Below, piece after piece: positions 7,392 to 13,290 of a stretch of DNA of 13,290 nucleotides. The notes beneath the pieces are model-generated. The model saw nothing but the letters and a program-made list of their open reading frames with translations, had not been told where the DNA came from and ran no database searches. Origin of the DNA: Planctomycetota bacterium. GTDB lineage: Bacteria; Planctomycetota; Phycisphaerae; WQYP01. Within the stretch, counting starts at the first letter, position 1; every line of letters starts with the position of its first letter. The position numbers and the translations under genes are program-made. The stretch lies in assembly GCA_021809365.1 (NCBI GenBank), contig JAKBAC010000095.1, positions 1 through 13,290 of the forward strand, read 5' to 3'.

Positions 7392-7534
7392 ATCACTTTT
7401 TGAAGGGTCCCCGTGGTTCAGTAAGTTTATCACGACGGAATTAACCACGAGGTAACAGAAGTGAGCGGCGAGCGGCGAACGGTTGGGCGTGAGTGTGGTT
7501 TGTCGGCATAGGTGATTGGCGTTAAACTTTTGCC

Positions 7535-10500
7535 ATGTCGTCGGATATCACATTTATCACCAATGAAAGCGGCAAAACGCTACGCGACCGCTTCGCGGCG
7601 TTGCTCGGTACCGACACGCGCCAATTTGATTGCCTGGTAGGATACTTCTTTATCAGTGGATTTTATAAGATTTATCCGAGTCTGGAAAAAGTAGAAAGGG
7701 TTCGCATCCTTGTCGGCCTGAACACCGACCAGACCGTCTGGAAGCTTTCGCAAAATGCCAAAGCGCCATCGGATGAACCTTTCGCCTTACCTTTCCACTC
7801 CCACTCGGATGTGCAGAAGGAAATTCCCCGTACCATGCTGAGGGAATTGGAACATGCCGCGTACACCGCCGAGGTCGAAACTGGCGTGGATAAGTTCGTA
7901 CAATGGATCAAATCGGGAAAATTGGAAATCAGGGCGCATCCATCCCGGGATCTGCACGCGAAGGTCTACATCATGACCTTTCGCGATGGTGACAGGGATA
8001 TTGGCCGCGTCATTACCGGTTCAAGCAACTTGACCCAATCCGGCCTGCAGGACAATCTTGAATTCAACGTCGAGCTGAAAAACCGCTCCGATTACGATTT
8101 TGCCATCGACAAATTCAATGCACTCTGGGCCGATGCTGTGGAATTATCTGAACCCTGTAAACAGGCCATTTTGTCGCAGTCCCCGTACGCCCAGTTCACC
8201 CCTTATGAGCTTTATTTGAAGTTCCTTTACGAGTATTTCCGCAGTGAGCTTAACCGCCCGACGGAGCTTGACGACCTCTACGTCCCGGATGGTTTCAAAA
8301 AGCTCAAATATCAGGAAGAGGCCGTCCTGACGGCGAAAAGAATTCTTGAAGAATACGGCGGTGTGTTTCTTTCCGATGTGGTCGGGTTGGGAAAAACTTA
8401 TATGGCCGCCATGCTTGCCCAGCAGCTTAAAGGCCCATCACTCGTGCTCGCCCCGCCTCATCTTATTGATGCCAAGAATCCCGGTTCGTGGCGCAATGTA
8501 TTCCGCCAGTTCAACGTTCCGCAACACACAGATTTTGAATCCATCGGAACGCTGGATTCCCTGCTCCAGCGTGATATGTCCAGATACAGGAACGTGTTTA
8601 TTGATGAATCACATCGCTTCCGCAATGAGGATAATCAAACCTACGCCAACCTCGCGCAAATCTGCCGGGGAAAGCGCGTTGTTTTGGTATCCGCCACCCC
8701 GCTTAACAACACTCCGGGTGACATTCTCAGCCAGATCAAGCTGTTTCAGAACGGCACCAACAGTACCATCCCCAATGTCCGGAATCTCGTGGAATTCTTT
8801 GGCAAATTGCAACGGAACCTCCGCGGCCTTGACCGCCGCACCCACCGTGAGCAGTATCTCCGCACCGTTCAGGCCAACGCCAAAACCACGCGGGAAAGCG
8901 TTCTCAAATATCTCATGATCCGCCGCACCCGTGGCGAGGTGGCAAAGTATTATGCCACCGACCTTGCATTGCAGGGGCTGAAATTTCCCGATGTTGCGGA
9001 CCCCAAAGCTCTTTTTTACAAGCTCAATAAGGAAGAAAGCCGAATCCTGGATTCCACGATGCGGATGCTGGGGAACGATTTCAAATATACCCGCTACAAG
9101 CAGCTCACCTACTACCTGGGCCAGCGCGAAGGGGAGCAGTCTCAGGCCCAGCAAAACCTTGCGAAGTTCATGAAAATACTCATGGTCAAACGCCTGGAAA
9201 GCAGTTTCCATGCTTTTCGTCTCACGCTGGAGCGTTTCATTCTCACCTACCAGCGTGTTATTGCGGAATTCCGCAAGGGGAATGTTTACATCAGCAAGAA
9301 ATACACCGGCAAAATTTTTGACCTGCTGGATGATGACGAACAGGAATCCATACAACAATTGCTCGATGCCGACAAGGCTGAAAGGCTCGACGCGAAGGAG
9401 TTCCGTCCTGAATTTATCGTCGATCTGGAATGCGATCTGGCCATCCTGAATTCCATCCGCAGTCTCTGGAACAACATCAAACGCGATCCCAAGTGGGAAG
9501 CCTTCCGCCAACTCCTGCTTGATGATAAGCAGCTTAAGCAATCCAAGGTGATCATATTCACTGAATCCAGAGAAACCGCGGAGTATCTGGGCAAGCAGAT
9601 CGCGGCCGGGGTGGAGAAAAGGGTCCTGGTCTTCAGCAGTGATTCCGATGAGGCCGTGTATCGGCAAGTCACGGACAACTTTGATGCCCGGGCACTGCAC
9701 CGTAAGGATGACTTCCGTATTCTTGTGGCCACAGAGGTGCTTTCGGAGGGTGTTAACCTGCACCGTTCCAATGTCGTCATTAACTATGATATTCCGTGGA
9801 ACCCCACGCGCCTGATTCAGCGTGTGGGCCGCGTGAATCGGGTGGGCACAACTTTTGACACCATCCACACCTATAACTTTTTCCCGACGGATGAAGGCAA
9901 TGATCTTATCAAACTCAAAGAGGCCGCCGAGGCCAAAATCAACGCCTTCATTGAAATGCTTGGTAATGATGCCCGCCTGCTGACGGATGGCGAAGAAATT
10001 AAATCACACGATCTCTTTGATCGGTTAAATTCGAAAGCCACGATCACCGGTGAGAATGAGCAGGAAGAAACCGAACTCAAATACCTTGCCGAGATACGGG
10101 AAATCCGGGATAAGAACCCCGATTTGTTCATCCGCATCAAGGCGTTGCCTAAAAAGGCCCGCTCCACCCGGGCGGTGTCGGCACCAATTGGCATCGCGCC
10201 AAAATTTGCGTTCCCCTCGTTGGTCACGTACTTTCGGCAAGGGCAATTGGACAAGTTCTTCATCGCCACGCCGTTGGGCATTTCTCAGGAGTTGGATTTC
10301 ATGCGGACTGCGGCGCTTCTCAAGCCCGTTGACGCCAATGAGCCGCTGCTGAAAATTGCCGAGAACTTTTATGACCTGTTGGATAAAAACCGGGCCGAGT
10401 TCTTGGCCGCCACCAGCGCCGAGGCCGCCGGGGCCACCGCGAGACCCGGCGGCGGCGTCAACGCCGCCTACATTCTCAAGCGGTTGGCCGCCCGGGAAAT

Positions 10501-10765
10501 CCGAGATTACCATGGTTACACTGAAGAGGATGAACTCCTTATGCAACAGGTGATCCAGTGCCTCGCGGACGGGGCGATTCCCAGAGCCACCGCGAAGAAA
10601 GTTGCGGGCGCAATGAAGAAACAGGCCGATCCCCTGAAGGTACTGGGTATCCTGCGGTGCGATATTCCCCAAGCGCTGCTTTCGCCAACGCAGGCCGCGC
10701 AGGCCCACGGAACGAACAGTCCGCGTGAAGTTATTCTCTCCTCCATGTTGGTGGAGGCACCATGA
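7535..10765 (+). CDS. PLD-domain SNF2-type helicase of a restriction/defence operon
   Basis: A 1076-aa fusion. Residues 1-200 form a phospholipase D-like nuclease domain: H141-A-K143 followed by GSSNLTQSGL (S163, S164, N165), a single HKD-type site; such domains usually dimerise to cut DNA. Residues ~255-480 are helicase lobe 1: YQEEAV, Walker A DVVGLGKTYMA (K287, T288), Walker B FIDESH (D357, E358) and VSATPLNN (386-392). After a long helical insert comes lobe 2: IIFTESRETAEYL, ATEVLSEGVNL (732-742) and the arginine motif QRVGRVNR (762-769). All core motifs of an SF2/SNF2 ATPase are intact, so it should be an active ATP-dependent DNA translocase. The ATG at 7535 has no evident ribosome binding site. 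The stop TGA overlaps the start of the next gene by 4 bp (ATGA at 10762-10765), which argues for translational coupling with the methyltransferase. The pair resembles the helicase and methyltransferase of restriction systems such as class 1 DISARM, but no other DISARM gene is visible. Confidence 0.93.
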   Translation: MSSDITFITNESGKTLRDRFAALLGTDTRQFDCLVGYFFISGFYKIYPSLEKVERVRILVGLNTDQTVWKLSQNAKAPSDEPFALPFHSHSDVQKEIPRTMLRELEHAAYTAEVETGVDKFVQWIKSGKLEIRAHPSRDLHAKVYIMTFRDGDRDIGRVITGSSNLTQSGLQDNLEFNVELKNRSDYDFAIDKFNALWADAVELSEPCKQAILSQSPYAQFTPYELYLKFLYEYFRSELNRPTELDDLYVPDGFKKLKYQEEAVLTAKRILEEYGGVFLSDVVGLGKTYMAAMLAQQLKGPSLVLAPPHLIDAKNPGSWRNVFRQFNVPQHTDFESIGTLDSLLQRDMSRYRNVFIDESHRFRNEDNQTYANLAQICRGKRVVLVSATPLNNTPGDILSQIKLFQNGTNSTIPNVRNLVEFFGKLQRNLRGLDRRTHREQYLRTVQANAKTTRESVLKYLMIRRTRGEVAKYYATDLALQGLKFPDVADPKALFYKLNKEESRILDSTMRMLGNDFKYTRYKQLTYYLGQREGEQSQAQQNLAKFMKILMVKRLESSFHAFRLTLERFILTYQRVIAEFRKGNVYISKKYTGKIFDLLDDDEQESIQQLLDADKAERLDAKEFRPEFIVDLECDLAILNSIRSLWNNIKRDPKWEAFRQLLLDDKQLKQSKVIIFTESRETAEYLGKQIAAGVEKRVLVFSSDSDEAVYRQVTDNFDARALHRKDDFRILVATEVLSEGVNLHRSNVVINYDIPWNPTRLIQRVGRVNRVGTTFDTIHTYNFFPTDEGNDLIKLKEAAEAKINAFIEMLGNDARLLTDGEEIKSHDLFDRLNSKATITGENEQEETELKYLAEIREIRDKNPDLFIRIKALPKKARSTRAVSAPIGIAPKFAFPSLVTYFRQGQLDKFFIATPLGISQELDFMRTAALLKPVDANEPLLKIAENFYDLLDKNRAEFLAATSAEAAGATARPGGGVNAAYILKRLAAREIRDYHGYTEEDELLMQQVIQCLADGAIPRATAKKVAGAMKKQADPLKVLGILRCDIPQALLSPTQAAQAHGTNSPREVILSSMLVEAP

Positions 10766-13290
10766 ATCGCGACCAGGCCAGGCAGCTTGTTAGGGACACA
10801 TTCACCGAGAAATTTGATAAGGGCCAATTCACCACTTTTATCGGAAACCTGCTCAACGATATTGATAGAGGAAAAGCCTTTTCCTGCAATAGCCGGTATG
10901 TGAAGGATGCCTTCAAACCTCACGTCAACCGCTACGAACGCCTTGCTACCTACACCGCGCCGGACAATCGCAAAATAGACATCATGGTTGTTTCGCTCAC
11001 GGATGAGGCCAAACTTACACGCACCCGTACCGCGCTGCGCAATTTCGTGGCGGACTATCTGAAAAACCGCGACCAGAAAGACGCCGCCCTTGTTGCCTTT
11101 GTTTCCCCATCTGAAAAAGCCTGGCGATTTTCCTATGTGAAAATGGAATATGCCACAGTTGAAAAGTCATCCGGCGATGTGGGCGTGGAGGCCCGCCTGA
11201 CCCCCGCCCGGCGGTTTTCCTATCTGGTCGGCCCCGGGGAAAGCTGTCATACGGCCCAAACCCGGTTTCTTGAACTGCTGCAAAATACGCAGACCAATCC
11301 GCAGTTGGAGGACATTGAAGAAGCCTTCAGTGTGGAGGCCGTTACCAAGGAATTCTTTGCGGGTTACAAGGGCCTCGCCCTTGAGGTTAAGGAGGAGCTG
11401 GACAAGCTGGCCGCGGGCGATAATGCCATCGGAGCCGAATTTGCCGCCCGTCAGATCAGCACCATCGACTTTGCCAAAAAACTCATGGGCCAAATTGTCT
11501 TTCTTTACTTTCTCCAGAAAAAGGGCTGGCTGGGCGTGGCCAAAGACGCCCCTTGGGGCACCGGCCCTCATAATTTCTTGCGCAAGCTGGCCGATGGCGA
11601 TTTTGGCCAACGCGCCAACTTTTTCAATGATACGCTGGAGCCGCTGTTTTATGACACTCTGGCCACGGATCGCGGCCATGAGGCATTTTGCAAGCAGTTC
11701 AATTGCCGCATCCCATTTCTCAATGGCGGCCTCTTTGAACCGCTGAATAATTACAATTGGTGCAAAACCGAAATCCTGCTGCCCAACCGTCTGTTCACCA
11801 ATGACGTTGCGGTGGAAGAGGGCATTACCGGTACCGGCATTTTAGATGTTTTTGACCGTTACAACTTCACCGTCAATGAAGCCGAACCGCTGGAAAAGGA
11901 AGTGGCCATTGATCCGGAGATGCTGGGGAAGGTTTTTGAAAATCTGCTGGAAGTCAAAGAGCGTAAATCCAAAGGTTCGTTTTACACCCCGCGTGAAATT
12001 GTCCATTACATGTGCCAGGAAAGCCTGATCAACTATCTCGACACGGCAATCAACGGTGACGGTAGCACAGACATTCCTGTCTGTAAATTACCCCAAGGTG
12101 ACACAGACATTCCTGTCCGTGAATTACCCCAAAGTGACACAGGCATTCCTGCCTGTAAATTACCCCAAGGTGACACAGACATTCCTGTCTGTGCGTCAAC
12201 CGGAGCAATAAATAAAACCAACCGCAATCTCCCCCATTGGACCAGAGAAGGCTCAATCTATTGGATCACCTTCCGACTCGCCGATTCCCTGCCACAGGAA
12301 AAACTCAATGCCTGGCGGGCGGAACGAGAACTCTGGCTCAAGCAACACCCCCAGCCGTGGAGTGATGAGGATTGGAAACAATACGATGAAAGTTTAGGCG
12401 AACGCATGCAATCGTGGCTTGATGCCGGATACGGTTCATGCGCCCTTGGGCGGCCCGATGTCCGACAAATTGTGCAGGACTGCCTGCTTCGCGTCGACGG
12501 CCAGCGGCTGCGGATCCACGCCGCGGTCATCATGCCCAACCACGTCCATTTGCTTCTCGAACCCCTTGCTGGTAGCGAATTGTCCGAACTCCTCAAAGGC
12601 ATCAAAGGTGCCAGCGCCCGCAAGGCCAACCAAATTCTGGGTAATACCGGGACCGCCTTTTGGATGGACGAATCATACGACCACATTGTCCGTAGTGAGC
12701 GGCAACATCAACACCTGATCCGCTACATAATGGAAAATCCCGTCAAAGCAAAACTCCCCCCCAGCCAGTTTTGGCTCCACCAAGGTGACACAGGCATTCC
12801 TGCCTGTGAATTACCCCAAGGTGACACAGGCATTCCTGCCTGTAAATTACCCCAAGGTGAGACAGGCATTCCTGCCTGTACCCCATCAAAAGCACCCAAC
12901 CAGGTACAAGAAACACAGACAGGAATGTCTGTGCTACCGCAACCACAAACACAGACAGGAATGTCTGTGCCACGTTGTGACATTGAAACGTTCATCCACG
13001 AAGGTGACCGCATTGCGGATTACGACGCCGTCAAGGCCAACCATGGCATTGAGTTGCCCGCCGCCATAAAAACCCACGCCCGGCTATTGGATGACAAACT
13101 TGCCGCGATCACCGTGTGCGATCCGGCAATCGGATCAGGCGCTTTTCCGGTGGGCATGATGCAGGAAATTGTCCGCGCCCGCTCCGCACTGACACCCTAT
13201 TTCAACGATGTTCATGATCGCACCGCCTACCACTTCAAACGCCATGCGATCCAAAACTGTCTGTACGGTGTGGATATTGATCCCAAATCG
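10762..13290 (+). CDS. Eco57I-like adenine methyltransferase with an in-frame RAYT transposase insertion (3' cut by window end)
   Basis: ATG 10762 overlaps the helicase stop, and the frame is open through the last base (843 codons). Residues 1-230 are an N-terminal domain with KIDIMVV (D73) and F...Y..K.EY-type strands, perhaps nuclease-like but without a motif I can assign firmly. Residues 230-430 are helical and end in KGSFYTPREIVHYMCQESL, the block that precedes the catalytic domain in Eco57I/PglX-type enzymes. Residues ~434-737 are foreign: palindromic repeats and a RAYT transposase domain. The host protein resumes at about CDIETFIHEGDRIADYD and reaches SAM motif I, VCDPAIGSGAF (D787), then GMMQEIVRAR and LYGVDIDPKS. 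The NPPY catalytic motif would fall just past the window. Family knowledge: such enzymes methylate adenine N6 and may carry restriction activity in the same chain. Whether the interrupted enzyme still works is unknown; the preserved frame suggests it is at least translated. Confidence 0.9.
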   Translation, partial: MNRDQARQLVRDTFTEKFDKGQFTTFIGNLLNDIDRGKAFSCNSRYVKDAFKPHVNRYERLATYTAPDNRKIDIMVVSLTDEAKLTRTRTALRNFVADYLKNRDQKDAALVAFVSPSEKAWRFSYVKMEYATVEKSSGDVGVEARLTPARRFSYLVGPGESCHTAQTRFLELLQNTQTNPQLEDIEEAFSVEAVTKEFFAGYKGLALEVKEELDKLAAGDNAIGAEFAARQISTIDFAKKLMGQIVFLYFLQKKGWLGVAKDAPWGTGPHNFLRKLADGDFGQRANFFNDTLEPLFYDTLATDRGHEAFCKQFNCRIPFLNGGLFEPLNNYNWCKTEILLPNRLFTNDVAVEEGITGTGILDVFDRYNFTVNEAEPLEKEVAIDPEMLGKVFENLLEVKERKSKGSFYTPREIVHYMCQESLINYLDTAINGDGSTDIPVCKLPQGDTDIPVRELPQSDTGIPACKLPQGDTDIPVCASTGAINKTNRNLPHWTREGSIYWITFRLADSLPQEKLNAWRAERELWLKQHPQPWSDEDWKQYDESLGERMQSWLDAGYGSCALGRPDVRQIVQDCLLRVDGQRLRIHAAVIMPNHVHLLLEPLAGSELSELLKGIKGASARKANQILGNTGTAFWMDESYDHIVRSERQHQHLIRYIMENPVKAKLPPSQFWLHQGDTGIPACELPQGDTGIPACKLPQGETGIPACTPSKAPNQVQETQTGMSVLPQPQTQTGMSVPRCDIETFIHEGDRIADYDAVKANHGIELPAAIKTHARLLDDKLAAITVCDPAIGSGAFPVGMMQEIVRARSALTPYFNDVHDRTAYHFKRHAIQNCLYGVDIDPKS
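12067..12192 (+). repeat. Left REP-like array: four 18-bp palindromes at exact 36-bp spacing
   Basis: The palindromes are at 12067-12084, 12103-12120, 12139-12156 and 12175-12192. Each has a 7-bp stem and TTCC loop: ACAGACATTCCTGTCTGT in copies 1 and 4, ACAGGCATTCCTGCCTGT in copy 3. Copy 2 has one stem mismatch (TGTCCGT). The 18-bp spacers are nearly identical (AAATTACCCCAAGGTGAC). In the gene's frame the unit encodes DTDIPVCKLPQG. Confidence 0.92.
12223..12756 (+). other. RAYT (REP-associated tyrosine transposase, Y1/IS200-like) domain within the methyltransferase frame
   Basis: Residues 488-665 of the long frame. The start shows LPHWTREGSIYWITFRLADSLP, then AWRAERELWLKQHPQPW, GSCALGRPDVRQIV, and the HUH motif in IMPNHVHLLLEP (H594, H596). 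FWMDESYDHIVRS follows, then the catalytic-type tyrosine in LIRYIMENPVKAKL (Y655). These are all landmarks of the TnpA_REP/Y1 transposase family, which nicks and rejoins single-stranded DNA at REP hairpins. The length from the N-terminal motif to NPVKA is normal. There is no ATG, GTG or TTG in frame between 12010 and 12406, and no stop after the domain, so it can only be made as part of the fused protein unless a non-standard start is used. Confidence 0.9.
12790..12879 (+). repeat. Right REP-like array: three palindromes in the same orientation as the left array
   Basis: The palindromes are at 12790-12807, 12826-12843 and 12862-12879, again at exactly 36-bp spacing. All three are the ACAGGCATTCCTGCCTGT form. 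The spacers (GAATTACCCCAAGGTGAC and AAATTACCCCAAGGTGAG) match the left array. The encoded peptide repeat is DTGIPACELPQG / DTGIPACKLPQG. Confidence 0.92.
12915..12968 (-). repeat. Two inverted REP-like palindromes at the right end of the element
   Basis: The sequences at 12915-12932 and 12951-12968 are both ACAGACAGGAATGTCTGT, the reverse complement of the left-array palindrome, and once more 36 bp apart. The first is followed by GCTACC (GGTAGC on the minus strand). They are read in the gene's frame as QTGMSV. They give the element head-to-head ends. Confidence 0.9.

Larger units (their letters stand above)
6427..7534. other. 1.1-kb gene-free repeat region between two divergent operons
   Basis: This separates the leftward hypothetical cluster from the rightward defence operon, so promoters of both must lie here, though I could not pick out convincing -35/-10 pairs. 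Open frames inside it are short, repetitive and unlike proteins. From about 6500 to 6905 the plus strand is purine-rich, with degenerate CCACAGAGG, CACAAAGACACGACGACAC and CCACGAGGTAGCGGAGG runs. From about 7015 to 7391 it is pyrimidine-rich, with the same kind of sequence in reverse orientation. A perfect palindrome sits between the two halves. A short GC-rich hairpin (GGCGAGG/CCTCGCC) is at 6782-6798. Confidence 0.75.
12061..12972 (+). mobile_element. In-frame REP/RAYT element inside the methyltransferase gene
   Basis: About 910 bp (304 codons if the edges are 12061 and 12972) made of four left-hand palindromes, a RAYT transposase domain, three more palindromes of the same orientation, and two in reverse orientation. 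The left edge reads GGTAGCACAGACATTCC. The palindrome at 12915-12932 is followed by GCTACC, so its reverse complement carries the same GGTAGC foot; the right-most palindrome ends in GCCACG. RAYT-recognised REP sequences typically have a GTAG tetranucleotide at the foot of a hairpin, which fits. Neither end interrupts the host frame. The exact edges are uncertain by a few codons because I have no empty-site sequence to compare. Confidence 0.8.

Noticed and set aside
8609..9868. Long open frame on the minus strand (419 codons)
   Set aside because: It lies wholly over the helicase, whose motifs are unmistakable on the plus strand; it is a shadow caused by codon bias.
12067..12192. CRISPR-like array (18-bp palindromes at 36-bp spacing)
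   Set aside because: The spacers are nearly identical to one another, the period is too short, and the array lies inside a coding frame; it is a tandem REP-like repeat.
12061..12972. Intein in the methyltransferase
   Set aside because: There is no N-terminal splice Cys/Ser with block A and no C-terminal HN-C/S/T block at the junctions, and the enzyme inside is a Y1 transposase, not a homing endonuclease.
7535..13290. Complete DISARM system
   Set aside because: Only a helicase and a methyltransferase are visible; DrmA, DrmB and a separate DrmC are absent from the window, so the name cannot be supported.

Overview
The window looks like a chromosome piece from the PVC group (Planctomycetota, Verrucomicrobiota or relatives), probably an environmental or metagenomic genome. 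The reasons are a large repetitive beta-type surface protein ending in a PEP-CTERM sorting signal, weak or absent Shine-Dalgarno sequences at many starts, long runs of the degenerate 'CCACAGAGG / CCACGAGG' family of intergenic repeats, and a REP-associated tyrosine transposase (RAYT) of the kind common in these phyla. The lineage is an inference; no rRNA or other marker gene is present.

Layout: (1) 14-2872 (+), a PEP-CTERM exported repeat protein whose 5' part is cut off by a TAG at 11-13. (2) 2967-3392 (+), a YjbQ/UPF0047 protein. (3) 3490-3777 (-), a 5'-truncated remnant of a DUF4870-type membrane protein. (4) 3807-6426 (-), four tightly packed genes of unknown function, transcribed leftwards (263, 242, 182 and 141 aa); the last two are unusually rich in cysteine. 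(5) 6427-7534, about 1.1 kb without a gene, made of purine-rich repeats, a perfect 20-bp inverted repeat and 3.2 tandem copies of a ~115-bp unit. (6) 7535-13290 (+), a two-gene defence-type operon with a 4-bp ATGA overlap: a PLD-SNF2 helicase fusion followed by an Eco57I-like adenine methyltransferase that runs off the window.

The striking feature lies in the second gene of that operon. Between its GSFYTPREI block and its SAM-binding motif I (CDPAIGSGAF) sits an approximately 910-bp mobile module. It holds a near-complete RAYT transposase domain (HUH motif plus catalytic-type Tyr) flanked by nine 18-bp palindromes, most of them spaced exactly 36 bp apart. The whole module is in frame with the methyltransferase: there is no stop codon anywhere from 10762 to 13290, and the transposase has no start or stop of its own. 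The gene therefore appears to encode a methyltransferase with a transposase and its own REP-like repeats translated inside it, comparable in principle to the in-frame palindromic elements of Rickettsia but carrying the transposase as well. The two operon genes would act together as an ATP-driven restriction/modification system; how far the insertion affects this cannot be told from sequence.
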